This document shows positions 12,374 through 21,527 of a DNA stretch of 38,980 bases, one piece after another. How positions within the stretch are numbered: the stretch's first letter is position 1; each line of letters opens with the position of its first letter. The translations under genes were made by a program, and so were the position numbers. The notes beneath the pieces are model-generated. The model did not search any database, was not told where the DNA came from, and saw only the letters and a list, made by a program, of their open reading frames with translations. Where the stretch lies: positions 1 to 38,980 of IMG/VR virus record IMGVR_UViG_3300032265_001425; one strand, written 5' to 3'. The DNA is from a virus.

Positions 12374-12924
12374 TTAGTTCTTTCTATAATTAATAATCCA
12401 TTATTATTTAAAAATTTTTCTTTTATTTTCCACTCAGTATTATTTTCTAAAAATTCATTAATAGCATAATTTATACCTTTATGTCCTTCAGTTTCTCCTC
12501 TTTCTCCCCAAGAAACAATGTCATGAAATCCAATATATTTTTTAACTTTATGAGAATGTAATTTTAATTCATCTCTTACTTGTTCATACACATGCCATGT
12601 ATCTAAAAATAAAAAATCAGTTTCTTCAATTTCAATTTTTAAAACATCAGCTTTAATAAATTCAAAATTTAAACCATATGATTCTGCTGTTTCATAGACA
12701 TTATTAATATTACCTCCCCAATTTGATGGATCTTCTAAATCATAACTTATTAATTTTTTAGGAGCTGCGGCTAAAAATGCCCATGTTGAATATATTCCTC
12801 TAACACCCATTTCTGTTATATGTTCACATTCTTGTCCATATTTTATTAATGTGGGGATATGTTCATTTATATCAGATGGGTTTTGATATAACTGATTTAC
12901 TAATTGTTCTAAATTATATATCAT
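12370..12924 (-). CDS. Class I SAM-dependent methyltransferase-like protein, 184 aa
   Basis: A Rossmann-type methyltransferase resembling the Methyltransf_24/cephalosporin-hydroxylase group. HITEMGVRGIYSTWAFL (about 35-51) is the SAM-binding motif I region. KLISYDLEDPSNW carries the acidic residue at the end of strand 2. FLFLDTWHVYEQVRDELKLH and KKYIGFHDIVSWGE follow, with the FLDxxH and HD residues typical of this group. It overlaps the next gene by 4 nt. Likely substrate is a sugar or sugar derivative, inferred from the neighbours. Confidence 0.75.
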   Translation of the reverse strand: MIYNLEQLVNQLYQNPSDINEHIPTLIKYGQECEHITEMGVRGIYSTWAFLAAAPKKLISYDLEDPSNWGGNINNVYETAESYGLNFEFIKADVLKIEIEETDFLFLDTWHVYEQVRDELKLHSHKVKKYIGFHDIVSWGERGETEGHKGINYAINEFLENNTEWKIKEKFLNNNGLLIIERTK

Positions 12925-12928
12925 ATTT

Positions 12929-13624
12929 TTAATTTTTGATTTTTATTGTTAACCCCCATATTATATTAGGAGTATATGAATTACAATATTGTTTATAGTA
13001 TTCAGAAGTATTTATTTCATTTGATGTTTCATACCATTCTAAAAAATTATGAGATAAATAAAAATTTTCATTATCTACTTTAAAGCCATTTTCATTAATT
13101 TTATTTTTAATTAGATTTTGTCTTTGTAAATCATAATATCTTAAAAATGGATAACCAGTATCTTGATAATTCATATAGGGACCTACAGGAAGTGTAATTA
13201 TTAATTTTGATTCTTTATTCTTTAGTAATCGACATGCTTTTAAAATTCCTTGAATATCATGATTCCATAAAATTAAATCCTCTAAATCACTATCTATATC
13301 ATATGCTTTACCTTCCCAAAATAATCCAAAATGTTCAAATACAGATATTGAAATAATATAATCATATTTCATTGATTCATCAAATTTAATGAAATCAATA
13401 GGAATGTGTTTCCAATTAGTGTTTTTTCTTAACCAAGAGTCAGGTAAAGATTCTAATATATCCGTTGTAGTGACATTTTTACATCCTTTTTCTAAAATAC
13501 TTTCACTTATACCCTCTGTTCCTCCTTTACATTCCCCTATAATCAGAATATCTTTATCTTTATCAGATATTTGGTTTAAAAAATAAGGTACTTCTACTAA
13601 TTTAGTTCCTTTTAAATCTATCAT
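12929..13624 (-). CDS. Class I SAM-dependent methyltransferase, 231 aa
   Basis: I use the ATG at 13624, which overlaps the upstream stop as ATGA; the frame extends 13 codons further upstream, but inside the neighbour. KDILIIGECKGGTEGISESI is a modified motif I, NVTTTDILES the strand-2 acid, and YDYIISISVFEHFG the motif IV/V region (SVFEH as in many methyltransferases). LLKNKESKLIITLPVGPY completes the fold. Substrate unknown; a glycan intermediate is inferred from the surrounding glycosyltransferases. Confidence 0.75.
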   Translation of the reverse strand: MIDLKGTKLVEVPYFLNQISDKDKDILIIGECKGGTEGISESILEKGCKNVTTTDILESLPDSWLRKNTNWKHIPIDFIKFDESMKYDYIISISVFEHFGLFWEGKAYDIDSDLEDLILWNHDIQGILKACRLLKNKESKLIITLPVGPYMNYQDTGYPFLRYYDLQRQNLIKNKINENGFKVDNENFYLSHNFLEWYETSNEINTSEYYKQYCNSYTPNIIWGLTIKIKN

Positions 13625-14421
13625 ATTTCTATTATTTGTTGTTCTGGGTATTGTAAATGGCAAATATTTCCTATCATTATATTTTTATGACTAGGATCAT
13701 GTATTTGGTAATTTTTAATTATTTCTAATAATATACTAAATTTTTCTTGAGAAATCAAATTAAATTTTAATAGATTATTTCTTTCAATAGTTTCTTTTAA
13801 TAAAAATTCACAACTTTTAAACCCATATTCCCAGGATTTTCCATTATAATCAGGTATATTTTGGGTTTTATTATATATTTCATCTATATGATTTTTATCA
13901 TTTAAATAATCTGTTTTAAAAACATTTATAAAATAAAAATTTGTTTGAGGATAAAAATATTCATTAGTTAAATATACTTTACTAGTAGTAACTTCATAAG
14001 GAGGAAAGAAAGCTCCATATCCTACACTAGTTGTATAATAAAAATCAGCTTCTTCTATTTCTTTATCAAGTATATTTTCTTGTAATATAATATCACTTGC
14101 TGATTTACATAGCCATTCTTCTTCTTTTAATTTACAATAATCAAATACTAAATCATCTAAATCAGCTGTTCCAAAATTATGTCCCCTGTTTATTTTAGAA
14201 TCTAAGAACACACAATCAGAAAAATACTTAATCCATAATTTTTTATTATTTTCAATTAAAAATAAATCAGAATAATTAGTTGCTACTACTATTTTTTTAA
14301 ATTCTTTTAAAACTGGTAAATTATAGAGAATATATTGTTCTAATATATTTAAATCATCTTGTGATGAAATATAACCTATAGTACCGTAAACTGATTTATT
14401 AATAAGCTGTTTTAAATTCAT
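13621..14421 (-). CDS. Putative glycosyltransferase-like protein, 266 aa
   Basis: The N-terminus (VYGTIGYISSQDDLNILEQY, then FKKIVVATNYSD) looks like the start of a GT-A domain, and EEEWLCKSASDIILQENIL could hold the metal-binding SD.I motif. RGHNFGTADLDDLVFDYC is a second conserved-looking block. No classical DxD is visible, so the call depends partly on context: it lies between two methyltransferases of the same operon and overlaps both. It may instead be an orphan sugar-processing protein. Confidence 0.5.
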   Translation of the reverse strand: MNLKQLINKSVYGTIGYISSQDDLNILEQYILYNLPVLKEFKKIVVATNYSDLFLIENNKKLWIKYFSDCVFLDSKINRGHNFGTADLDDLVFDYCKLKEEEWLCKSASDIILQENILDKEIEEADFYYTTSVGYGAFFPPYEVTTSKVYLTNEYFYPQTNFYFINVFKTDYLNDKNHIDEIYNKTQNIPDYNGKSWEYGFKSCEFLLKETIERNNLLKFNLISQEKFSILLEIIKNYQIHDPSHKNIMIGNICHLQYPEQQIIEI

Positions 14422-15049
14422 CCCAAGTAATTAAATTTAATAATTGTTTTCTATTTTTATCAAAATAATCCCAATTCCAAATATTACTTTGTAAAGTACA
14501 TTCTTTTTTTCCTACTTTAATTACGCCAACTCCAAAATCAGTATCTATAACACTACATTCCATATTTGGATAATGTACTTTAAAGTCAACAAATGCTTTC
14601 CAAGTATCACCATTCCATGCTATTGTTTCTCTTGGTATTAATTGAGCTTCATAACTAACTGGATTGCAGTCATGTAATACAATAAATCCACTTTTTACAA
14701 TATGATTAAGTGAATTTTTAATATCTTTTTCTACTTGATCAGCATGATGTAACCCATCAATGAATATGATATCATATTTAATTTCATCATGTCCTTTAAT
14801 AAGTTCAAAGAAATCATCCGATGTCATTGGATAATTTACTTCTGGTGGTGTATATCCTTCTACTCCTGGGTCTACTCCATCTTTATGTATGGCTTTTATT
14901 TCTCTAATATTTTCTCCTTTAAATACACCTATTTCAAGATAATTAATTAATTTATATTTTTCAATTAAATAATTAATTATATCATATCGTTTAATAGGAC
15001 TATTTAAGTTACGGATAACTTCAAATTCTTGTAAATTGTTTTTATACAT
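14399..15049 (-). CDS. SAM-dependent methyltransferase (Methyltransf_24 type), 216 aa
   Basis: INYLEIGVFKGENIREIKAI (about residues 34-53) is motif I. YDIIFIDGLHHADQVEKDIK (about 92-111) is the FIDGxH block that defines this methyltransferase group, and KSGFIVLHDCNPVSYEAQ follows. The fold is complete. Similar proteins occur in sugar and surface-polysaccharide clusters. It overlaps the upstream gene by 8 nt and the downstream gene by 23 nt. Confidence 0.82.
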   Translation of the reverse strand: MYKNNLQEFEVIRNLNSPIKRYDIINYLIEKYKLINYLEIGVFKGENIREIKAIHKDGVDPGVEGYTPPEVNYPMTSDDFFELIKGHDEIKYDIIFIDGLHHADQVEKDIKNSLNHIVKSGFIVLHDCNPVSYEAQLIPRETIAWNGDTWKAFVDFKVHYPNMECSVIDTDFGVGVIKVGKKECTLQSNIWNWDYFDKNRKQLLNLITWDEFKTAY

Positions 15050-15905
15050 AATTCAAAACGTGATTTGCTAACTGTTTAGTTGTTAATTTATTTTTAGTAT
15101 ATTCAAATAACTTATTTAGTATAATAAAATATTTTTGTTCTTCAAAGTTTTTTGCTAATTCTCTTGCTTCTAATAAAAGTTCTTTAGGTAAATTAGTTAA
15201 TATTTGTTTAGGACAATTTTCTAAATCTATAAAATATGGGATACAATTATTAGCTAATATTTCATAATGTCTCATGCAATCCCATCCTGCTTTTTTCATA
15301 GTCACACCAAAATATGATTTATTATAATCATTATAGTAATCTTGTTCTATATCAAATTTATATCCACCTTGTCCTGGAATTATAGAACCATATTCTTGTA
15401 TTTTATTTAATTTATTTAAAGTTATTTTACATTCAGGTATTGCAAAATGAATAGGAATACATTTATTTAATGTTAATTCTCTTTTAAAATATGGGTGAAC
15501 TGTACTTAAATTATGAATATCAACTGAATCACTTCCATCAATTAAAAATATTTTATTTGAAGGATATATTTTAGATACTATATCATAATAATCTAAACAT
15601 CTATTAACTGCTCCATAAATAATTAAATCAAAATATTTATCTTTAATTTTTTCTTCTATATTAGATCTATCAATATTGTTATTGTTGATAAGATAAGTAG
15701 ATGTAAATCCTTTACCCCATAAATGATGAATTGGAATTTTATTTTGATTTTCTTTATATAAATGTATTATAGGAGTACTATCTACTACTTCAATATTTTC
15801 TAATTCTGTTAAACCATGAAATAAAAGATCATTTAAATAATCATTTATAAACCCTCCACTAGCTTTAGCTATGTCAATATAATTAGTTATATATAATATT
15901 TTCAT
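15042..15905 (-). CDS. Putative GT-B glycosyltransferase, 287 aa
   Basis: It starts MKILYITNYIDIAKASGGFI, a Rossmann-type glycan-enzyme opening. The C-terminal half carries SYFGVTMKKAGWDCMRHYEI and LANNCIPYFIDLENCPKQIL. This resembles the donor-binding domain of GT-B/exostosin-like enzymes, where a conserved segment near RHYEILANN contacts the nucleotide sugar. It is shorter than standard two-domain GT-B enzymes. It overlaps both neighbours by 4-8 nt. Donor and acceptor unknown. Confidence 0.65.
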   Translation of the reverse strand: MKILYITNYIDIAKASGGFINDYLNDLLFHGLTELENIEVVDSTPIIHLYKENQNKIPIHHLWGKGFTSTYLINNNNIDRSNIEEKIKDKYFDLIIYGAVNRCLDYYDIVSKIYPSNKIFLIDGSDSVDIHNLSTVHPYFKRELTLNKCIPIHFAIPECKITLNKLNKIQEYGSIIPGQGGYKFDIEQDYYNDYNKSYFGVTMKKAGWDCMRHYEILANNCIPYFIDLENCPKQILTNLPKELLLEARELAKNFEEQKYFIILNKLFEYTKNKLTTKQLANHVLNYV

Positions 15906-16822
15906 ATTAAAAATACTTGGTTAAATTGTTTTATTACTTTTTCTGGAGTATATTCTTGGTAACAGTTCCATTCTTTTTCTTTTATATCTGATTTTTGAAT
16001 ATTAATTAGTATGTTATATAATGAATTATAATCATGGTAATATATTCCTTTATCTCTTAATATTTCTATATGATTACGTTCAGGTGAATTACTATATGTA
16101 ATTACAGGTTTATTTTTAGTTGAAAATTCAGCTATTGCTAAACCAAATGTTTCTCCTCTTTCACGAGCATGAATCATAATATCACATGTATTTATAAAAG
16201 CTACTTTTTGTTCTTGATCTGTTGTTCCTTCAATAAAAAATACATTCTCTAAATTACAAAATGGTTCTTGATTCATAAATAAAAATACTATATCATTTCG
16301 TTTATTAATTACATCTATTACAGCCTGTCGTGCAAATGGTATTTCAAAATTATTTCCTCCATAATATCCTATTACTAATTTATTTTTTATATTAAATGTA
16401 TTTTTATAATCTATATTACATTCAGGAATATTAACCATATGAGGAACAAATGGTAAATTTTTACCACAAGTATTAGCTAACCATTGTGAAATATAAGCAT
16501 AAATATCTCCATGTGGATCATAAGAAGGAAATACGGCATGTATTAAATTTTTAGATTCAGGATGAAGTACTCCATCATTATAACCATATTTTAAAACATG
16601 AAAATAATCTCCCTTTATTCGATAAACATCATTGATATTATCAACTATATGAGTTGTAAATCTATTTTTAAATTTATTTAAACTTTTTAATTCAGCTGTT
16701 TTAAGAGAAACTATTATTGATTTATTACATAATATTTTTTCATTATAATCAGCATAATCATAAGCTGCTATACTAGTACCTCTTTCATTTAAATTAGGAT
16801 CAAAAAATAAAACTGTTTTCAT
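15902..16822 (-). CDS. Family 4-like (GT-B) glycosyltransferase, 306 aa
   Basis: MKTVLFFDPNLNERGTSIAA begins an N-terminal acceptor domain with the Gly-Thr turn usual in GT4. LVIGYYGGNNFEIPFARQAV starts the donor domain. CDIMIHARERGETFGLAIAE (about residues 214-233) is the E-x7-E signature that binds the nucleotide sugar, and NKPVITYSNSPERNHIEIL follows. Length is slightly short for GT4. It overlaps the FkbM-type methyltransferase upstream by 4 nt. Confidence 0.82.
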   Translation of the reverse strand: MKTVLFFDPNLNERGTSIAAYDYADYNEKILCNKSIIVSLKTAELKSLNKFKNRFTTHIVDNINDVYRIKGDYFHVLKYGYNDGVLHPESKNLIHAVFPSYDPHGDIYAYISQWLANTCGKNLPFVPHMVNIPECNIDYKNTFNIKNKLVIGYYGGNNFEIPFARQAVIDVINKRNDIVFLFMNQEPFCNLENVFFIEGTTDQEQKVAFINTCDIMIHARERGETFGLAIAEFSTKNKPVITYSNSPERNHIEILRDKGIYYHDYNSLYNILINIQKSDIKEKEWNCYQEYTPEKVIKQFNQVFLI

Positions 16823-17418
16823 TTTTTTATAAATAAAATATCTTGTTGATGAACTGTAGGGTGATTATTTTCATCTAATATTTCTGTTTTTTTAAAACCA
16901 AAATTATCCATAAATTTTATTACTTCATTATACAACGGAGAATTTTCATTATATTGAGTTAATGATACTTCTAACAATATTCCTTGAGCTTTGCTACATA
17001 ATTGTGCTCCACCTAATATGATATCTAATTCTGATCCTTGTGTATCTATTTTTATAAGATCAAATTCTGATTCAGATTCAAATAAATCATCTAATTTAAT
17101 TCCTTTTTTATTTAAAATTTCTAAATTAGAATCAGAATAGTGTTCTGTTAATTCTTTATATATAGAATTTCCAGTATTAACTGGATTATTTTTAATAGAA
17201 TAAAATTTATAATCTGAATTATCTTTTGCTAATAATCCAATATAATATTGATTTGTTATTTGTTTAAGATACGATTCACATTCTTTTGAAGCTTCAACTG
17301 AAAATATATAACTATTTGGAAAATAATTTTTACATAACATATGAAATTGACCAACATTAGCTCCAATATCTAATATTCTATATGGATAGAAATAATTAGT
17401 TATTTTAGATAGATTCAT
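16819..17418 (-). CDS. FkbM-family methyltransferase, 199 aa
   Basis: YRILDIGANVGQFHMLCKNY (motif I), SYIFSVEASKECESYLKQI with the strand-2 Glu, and EFDLIKIDTQGSELDIILGG (the FkbM KxDxxGxE hallmark) are all present, followed by GILLEVSLTQYNENSPLY. Such enzymes O-methylate sugars or related hydroxyls using SAM. Length is usual for the domain. The gene overlaps the upstream glycosyltransferase by 14 nt, within the operon driven by the promoter at 18033-18065. Confidence 0.9.
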   Translation of the reverse strand: MNLSKITNYFYPYRILDIGANVGQFHMLCKNYFPNSYIFSVEASKECESYLKQITNQYYIGLLAKDNSDYKFYSIKNNPVNTGNSIYKELTEHYSDSNLEILNKKGIKLDDLFESESEFDLIKIDTQGSELDIILGGAQLCSKAQGILLEVSLTQYNENSPLYNEVIKFMDNFGFKKTEILDENNHPTVHQQDILFIKK

Positions 17419-18028
17419 ACAATTTATTTTGTTTTTCTTGTTTTTCTATTGTTTTTGGATGATATAAAGCCCATAATTCATCCATAGGTAAATGTGAATA
17501 ATTTTTAGTACCTTGAATTCGTTCATGTACTTTTCCTCCCCACTGTATATCAGATTTATTTTTATAGATACGCGATTGGTAATCAGGAAAATTAACCCAT
17601 CCTTTACCATCTACAACCCAACCCCATTGGGTAATATGAGCTTCAGTTATACCTTCAACTGTATTTACTCTTGGGACTATAAACATTTCAACTTGAGGAT
17701 TTTGTTCTAAAAGTAAATGTAAATGTTCAATTAAATATTCATTAGGAATTTCATCTGCGTCTATATTAAATAGATAATCTCCTGTACAAAATGAATTTAA
17801 AAGATTTTTCCATTTAGCAAAATGACCTTCGAATTCGGCTTTATACCATTTAAATTCACTATTTATAGAGTGTGCTCTAAGATATTCTTCTACTTCTCTA
17901 CTACCATTTTTACCATCAAATAAAATAATAATTTCATCTTCAGGTCTTTTTAGTTTTAAAAGTATTGAAACTAATCGTTGTATTTCTACTAATTCAGTAC
18001 AAACTGTAATTGCATAACTTATTTTCAT
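17405..18028 (-). CDS. Family 2-like glycosyltransferase, 207 aa
   Basis: ISYAITVCTELVEIQRLVSI is the GT-A opening, IIILFDGKNGSREVEEYL the donor strand, and GDYLFNIDADEIPNEYLI (about residues 86-103) the DADE metal motif seen in WaaE/KdtX-like GT2 enzymes. WGGKVHERI and LYHPKT near the end fit that group. It is first in the island operon: the ATG is 5 nt from the -7 box of its promoter, predicting a leaderless transcript. Confidence 0.85.
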   Translation of the reverse strand: MKISYAITVCTELVEIQRLVSILLKLKRPEDEIIILFDGKNGSREVEEYLRAHSINSEFKWYKAEFEGHFAKWKNLLNSFCTGDYLFNIDADEIPNEYLIEHLHLLLEQNPQVEMFIVPRVNTVEGITEAHITQWGWVVDGKGWVNFPDYQSRIYKNKSDIQWGGKVHERIQGTKNYSHLPMDELWALYHPKTIEKQEKQNKLYESI

Positions 18029-18032
18029 ATTA

Positions 18033-18065
18033 TAAAAATAATAAAGAATTTTTAAAAAGCCAAAT
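18033..18065 (-). promoter_or_regulatory. Phage promoter for the sugar-modification operon (leaderless)
   Basis: ATTTGGCTTTTT and TATTTTTA on the minus strand with a 20-nt spacer. The ATG of the first glycosyltransferase lies where transcription should begin. Ten overlapping genes down to 10908 follow without another promoter or terminator. Confidence 0.85.
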
Positions 18066-18066
18066 T

Positions 18067-18525
18067 TTATTCTGGAAGAAGTTCAGTATAACTTAACGCA
18101 TCCATAAATCCTTCTTTTCCAAATTTTTTCATACTAGTCATGTCCATACGATATGAATAATATTCATTTTTCTTTCCAGGTATTGGATATTTAATTTTTT
18201 CTTCTTCTTTAATAGATACAGCTTTTACTCCTACCCAATCCCAATTATTAATATTAGTACCTTGAATAAAAACCATTCCTTTATCAGGAACATTTATTAC
18301 ACTAGGCATCCATATTTTTCCATCTTTATCTGTATATGCTAAATCTTTATACAATTCAGGTAAAATTGAAATTTGTGCTTCATAAAATTCTTCACCTTCT
18401 TTCATAAGTGAATTACTCTGATATCCACATCCAAAACAAAAATAAGTTTTTACTTGTGGAGTTACTTCTTGTACATATGCGGCGTCACCACCGCATTTAT
18501 CACATGTTATTAAATTATCTGTCAT
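18067..18525 (-). CDS. Zinc-ribbon phage protein, 152 aa
   Basis: An N-terminal zinc ribbon uses two Cys pairs, CDKCGGD and CFGCGYQ (residues about 8-11 and 30-33). The rest is a beta-rich domain (KIWMPSVINVPDKGMVFIQG, then NNWDWVGVKAV) that I recall from other large phages without a known role. It lies between two groups of sugar genes, 6 nt after the 434-aa glycosyltransferase. A nucleic-acid or protein adaptor role is possible. Confidence 0.6.
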   Translation of the reverse strand: MTDNLITCDKCGGDAAYVQEVTPQVKTYFCFGCGYQSNSLMKEGEEFYEAQISILPELYKDLAYTDKDGKIWMPSVINVPDKGMVFIQGTNINNWDWVGVKAVSIKEEEKIKYPIPGKKNEYYSYRMDMTSMKKFGKEGFMDALSYTELLPE

Positions 18526-18531
18526 TTTTTA

Positions 18532-19836
18532 TTAATTTTGAGGTATAAGTTTACCTAATTTTGGTAATTCTATTTTACGGAGTTGAGGTAATTTTAATTC
18601 TACTGCTTTTGGAAATTCAGGAATATATTGTGTAAATAATGAATCTATTTTTTCTTTCATTTTGTCAAGACTAAATTCAGTTTTACTTTTATATGATTGA
18701 CGTTTAGCTCCATCTATATATTTTGGATAATTTTCAAATACATCTTTTAAATAATGCCCTACTTGACCTGTATCTACACTAAACCATTTACTTTCTTTTG
18801 GTAAAAATTGATTTTTAGTACTTGGATGTACTGGTGTTAATTGACCATCTAATAATAAACAAAATTCTTTAGATAAGAAATCAGTATGACCACTCCAATT
18901 ACTTGCAATTATTGGTTTTTTAACTAAACTAAATTCAAGTAATGGCCTACCAAAACCTTCACCTTTAGTTAAATTAACCATTGCTTTTACTTTTGAATGG
19001 TTATATAATTCATTTATTTCTGAATCTGTAAATTCACCATGTAATAAATAAACATTAGGTAAATCTACAGAGTTTACTGATTCTCTAATACGTCTAATTT
19101 TAAGTAAAATATTTTCTCTATCAAGATATGATGATCCTGCTCCTGATGTTTTTAGAATTAAAGCTGGTTTTTTAGATTTATTTTTAAATGTTTCATAAAA
19201 TGCTTTTACTAATAAACTAACATTTTTACGATCTTCTCCAAAATCTCCATCCATCCAATGACCTACAAATAAATAACAAAAATCTTCTTTAATATTTGAT
19301 AAATCAAATTCACTTTTTTCTTTAGGAAAATAAGTTTCTAATGAAGCACCTTCAAACATTACTTCAATTGGTTTTTGTACTTTTACAATACCTTCAACAA
19401 CTCCTTGTTGATTACGTTTTTCAAATACGCTATTTTCAAATACTGTTTTAGAATGATTAGAAGATACTAATGTTAAATCCATACGATTTATACCCTCAAT
19501 CCATTCAGGAACTGCTATATCGCTTTCAATACCAGCTGTTATTAAACAATTCCATTTACCCATAACTTGAACTTCATTAGGTACTGTTATCCAAATCATT
19601 ATTTCAGGTTGACTTGGTAATTGTGGAGTAGTTAACATGTATTCTTTTAAATACTCCCATTCTTTATTTTCAGAACAAAAACCTAGTGGTGTATCACCCC
19701 ATCTACAAGGTATGATTTTAATGTTCCATTCATCTTTTTTAAGATCAATAATTGCTTTAACTTTATCTCGAGCATTTGCTCCATATCCGCTGTATGTATC
19801 TACAGGAGCATAAATTACACATGTTGTTTTATTCAT
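18532..19836 (-). CDS. Family 4 glycosyltransferase, 434 aa
   Basis: TCVIYAPVDTYSGYGANARD opens the acceptor domain with the Gly-rich loop. NRMDLTLVSSNHSKTVFENS is the interdomain part. KVKAMVNLTKGEGFGRPLLE (about residues 281-300) is the EGFGxPxxE donor-binding signature, and KKPIIASNWSGHTDFL follows. This is a full two-domain GT-B enzyme. Its neighbour at 19849-21291 is of the same family and only 12 nt away, so the two may act in sequence. Donor and acceptor are unknown. Confidence 0.88.
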   Translation of the reverse strand: MNKTTCVIYAPVDTYSGYGANARDKVKAIIDLKKDEWNIKIIPCRWGDTPLGFCSENKEWEYLKEYMLTTPQLPSQPEIMIWITVPNEVQVMGKWNCLITAGIESDIAVPEWIEGINRMDLTLVSSNHSKTVFENSVFEKRNQQGVVEGIVKVQKPIEVMFEGASLETYFPKEKSEFDLSNIKEDFCYLFVGHWMDGDFGEDRKNVSLLVKAFYETFKNKSKKPALILKTSGAGSSYLDRENILLKIRRIRESVNSVDLPNVYLLHGEFTDSEINELYNHSKVKAMVNLTKGEGFGRPLLEFSLVKKPIIASNWSGHTDFLSKEFCLLLDGQLTPVHPSTKNQFLPKESKWFSVDTGQVGHYLKDVFENYPKYIDGAKRQSYKSKTEFSLDKMKEKIDSLFTQYIPEFPKAVELKLPQLRKIELPKLGKLIPQN

Positions 19837-19848
19837 ATAACTTTAATT

Positions 19849-21291
19849 TTAATATATCAATTTATGTTTTAATACTTTAGGTCCAAATTCATTAGCGTTG
19901 ATTAATTCAAATTTTTCTCTTGGTTTCCAAGTTTCAAATAATATATCAACATATTTTATAATTCTATTAGACATTTTTTCAGATGTAAACCCAGCTTCAT
20001 CTCCAATTGCCCATTCTCTACCTTTTAATCCTCTTGCTTTACGTTCATCTCTAGATAAAGAATATACTTCTTTAATTTGTTCAACTGCATCTTCTGCTGT
20101 ACATCTATCATCCCAAATATAAGGTGTTGGAACTGAACCTTGAATTGATCTGTTTGATGGATAAACTGGAAATGCCCACTCACCATGTTTTTTAACAGTT
20201 CCATTATGATTAGATGGAAATTCAGATGTAAAATCAATCCATTTTTTCTTTATATTAAAACGCATTTGATCTTGCATTCCACCTGTTACGTTAGCAATTA
20301 TTGGATTTCCAACTAACATAGCTTCAGTTATACTTAACCCCCACCCTTCATTTGATGTTAATAAGATTTGAGCATCTGTTGAATTATACATTAAATTTAA
20401 TGTATTTGGATCTAATCTATCTGTTGAAAATAAAACATTATTTGGATAATGTTCAAATAAATATTCTTTTACTGTTATTAAATCAGTACCATGTTCACTT
20501 ACTAATTCAGTATGTAATAATATAGCGCATTTTTCCGCTTTTTCTTTAGGTAAAGAATCTAAAAATAATTTAAAAGCTAATAACGTATCAGGTATTTGTT
20601 TTCTTCTAATATTTCTTGAATTAAAAAATAAAACAAAATCATACTCTTTACCTTTAAATAATTGTTTTTTATAATTTACTAAATCTTGATATTTTGGATG
20701 ATCTTTATCAATTGGGAAAAATATATTTTCATTTAAACCATGTGGTACATATTCTATAATTTTATTTTTAGCTTTATCACCTAAAACAATTTTATTAATA
20801 TTTACTGTTTGTTTTGAAATGCCCAATAAAGCATCACATGATTCATAATATGCTTGATTATACTGAGGAGCTGGATAGTCATCCCATATATTCAAATATA
20901 TAATTGGTATTTTCTTTCTAATTTCGTTTTCGATACTAAAAAGCCAAGTAAAATATCTTGGATCTGTAATTAAAAATACAGCATCAGGTTTTTCTAGATC
21001 TATTAAATTTCTAATTAGCATAGAATCTCCATAACCATCTACTGGATATAATATCACTGATGAATCTTCTATTTCTGCATTTTTATTAGTGTCTGCTGAT
21101 AAATCTAATCTTTTACCTTTTTCAGGATGTGTTATACTACCCGCAACATTTACCCAATTAAAGTGATGTGCTGTGTTAATAACCATTTCTCTTGCTACAG
21201 TTGCTACTCCAGATGTTACTCTTATATCGTCAGATATCAAAAGTATTTTCTTACGTTGTTCTTTAGGAACAAGTTTAAATTTTTTATTCAT
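19849..21291 (-). CDS. Family 4 glycosyltransferase, 480 aa
   Basis: KKILLISDDIRVTSGVATVA has the GT4 N-terminal loop (SGVATV). YESCDALLGISKQTVNINKI marks the domain junction, FVLFFNSRNIRRKQIPDTLL starts the donor domain, and LLTSNEGWGLSITEAMLVGN (about residues 314-333) is the EGWGLxxxE signature. The length of 480 aa is normal to long for the family. The start is preceded by AAAATAAAAGTTATA. It is the first large gene of its group; its promoter is not obvious and it may depend on transcripts from the replication genes. Confidence 0.88.
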   Translation of the reverse strand: MNKKFKLVPKEQRKKILLISDDIRVTSGVATVAREMVINTAHHFNWVNVAGSITHPEKGKRLDLSADTNKNAEIEDSSVILYPVDGYGDSMLIRNLIDLEKPDAVFLITDPRYFTWLFSIENEIRKKIPIIYLNIWDDYPAPQYNQAYYESCDALLGISKQTVNINKIVLGDKAKNKIIEYVPHGLNENIFFPIDKDHPKYQDLVNYKKQLFKGKEYDFVLFFNSRNIRRKQIPDTLLAFKLFLDSLPKEKAEKCAILLHTELVSEHGTDLITVKEYLFEHYPNNVLFSTDRLDPNTLNLMYNSTDAQILLTSNEGWGLSITEAMLVGNPIIANVTGGMQDQMRFNIKKKWIDFTSEFPSNHNGTVKKHGEWAFPVYPSNRSIQGSVPTPYIWDDRCTAEDAVEQIKEVYSLSRDERKARGLKGREWAIGDEAGFTSEKMSNRIIKYVDILFETWKPREKFELINANEFGPKVLKHKLIY

Positions 21292-21314
21292 TATAACTTT
21301 TATTTTTTGTTTTT

Positions 21315-21494
21315 TTATTTTATTTCTACAGCGTGAATTTTTTTTCTAAATTCTTCATCAGTATTGTATAGATACATTGCTCTTTCTACTAATTTTTGTA
21401 TTGGAAATTTTCGTTTAACCGAATTTACTCTAAATTCCTCAAAAATATTTGGTGTAACCTTTACACTTGTTAAAATTTTATCTTTATCTTCCAT
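21315..21494 (-). CDS. Small ribbon-helix-helix-like protein, 59 aa
   Basis: An unbroken 59-codon frame fills the gap between the nuclease gene and the 480-aa glycosyltransferase. TSVKVTPNIFEEFRVNSVKR gives a beta strand and first helix, and FPIQKLVERAMYLYNTDEEF the second helix, the layout of Arc/MetJ-type ribbon-helix-helix domains. It is probably a DNA-binding regulator or partition-type protein. The start ATG follows an A/T-rich stretch, and the stop is 24 nt from the next gene. Confidence 0.6.
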   Translation of the reverse strand: MEDKDKILTSVKVTPNIFEEFRVNSVKRKFPIQKLVERAMYLYNTDEEFRKKIHAVEIK

Positions 21495-21527
21495 AATATC
21501 TTTTATATATAAATATATAAAAAAACA

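Noticed and set aside
12370-15049. DNA methyltransferases
   Set aside because: The three methyltransferases lack the DPPY/NPPF or PCQ motifs of DNA-base methylases and sit among glycosyltransferases.
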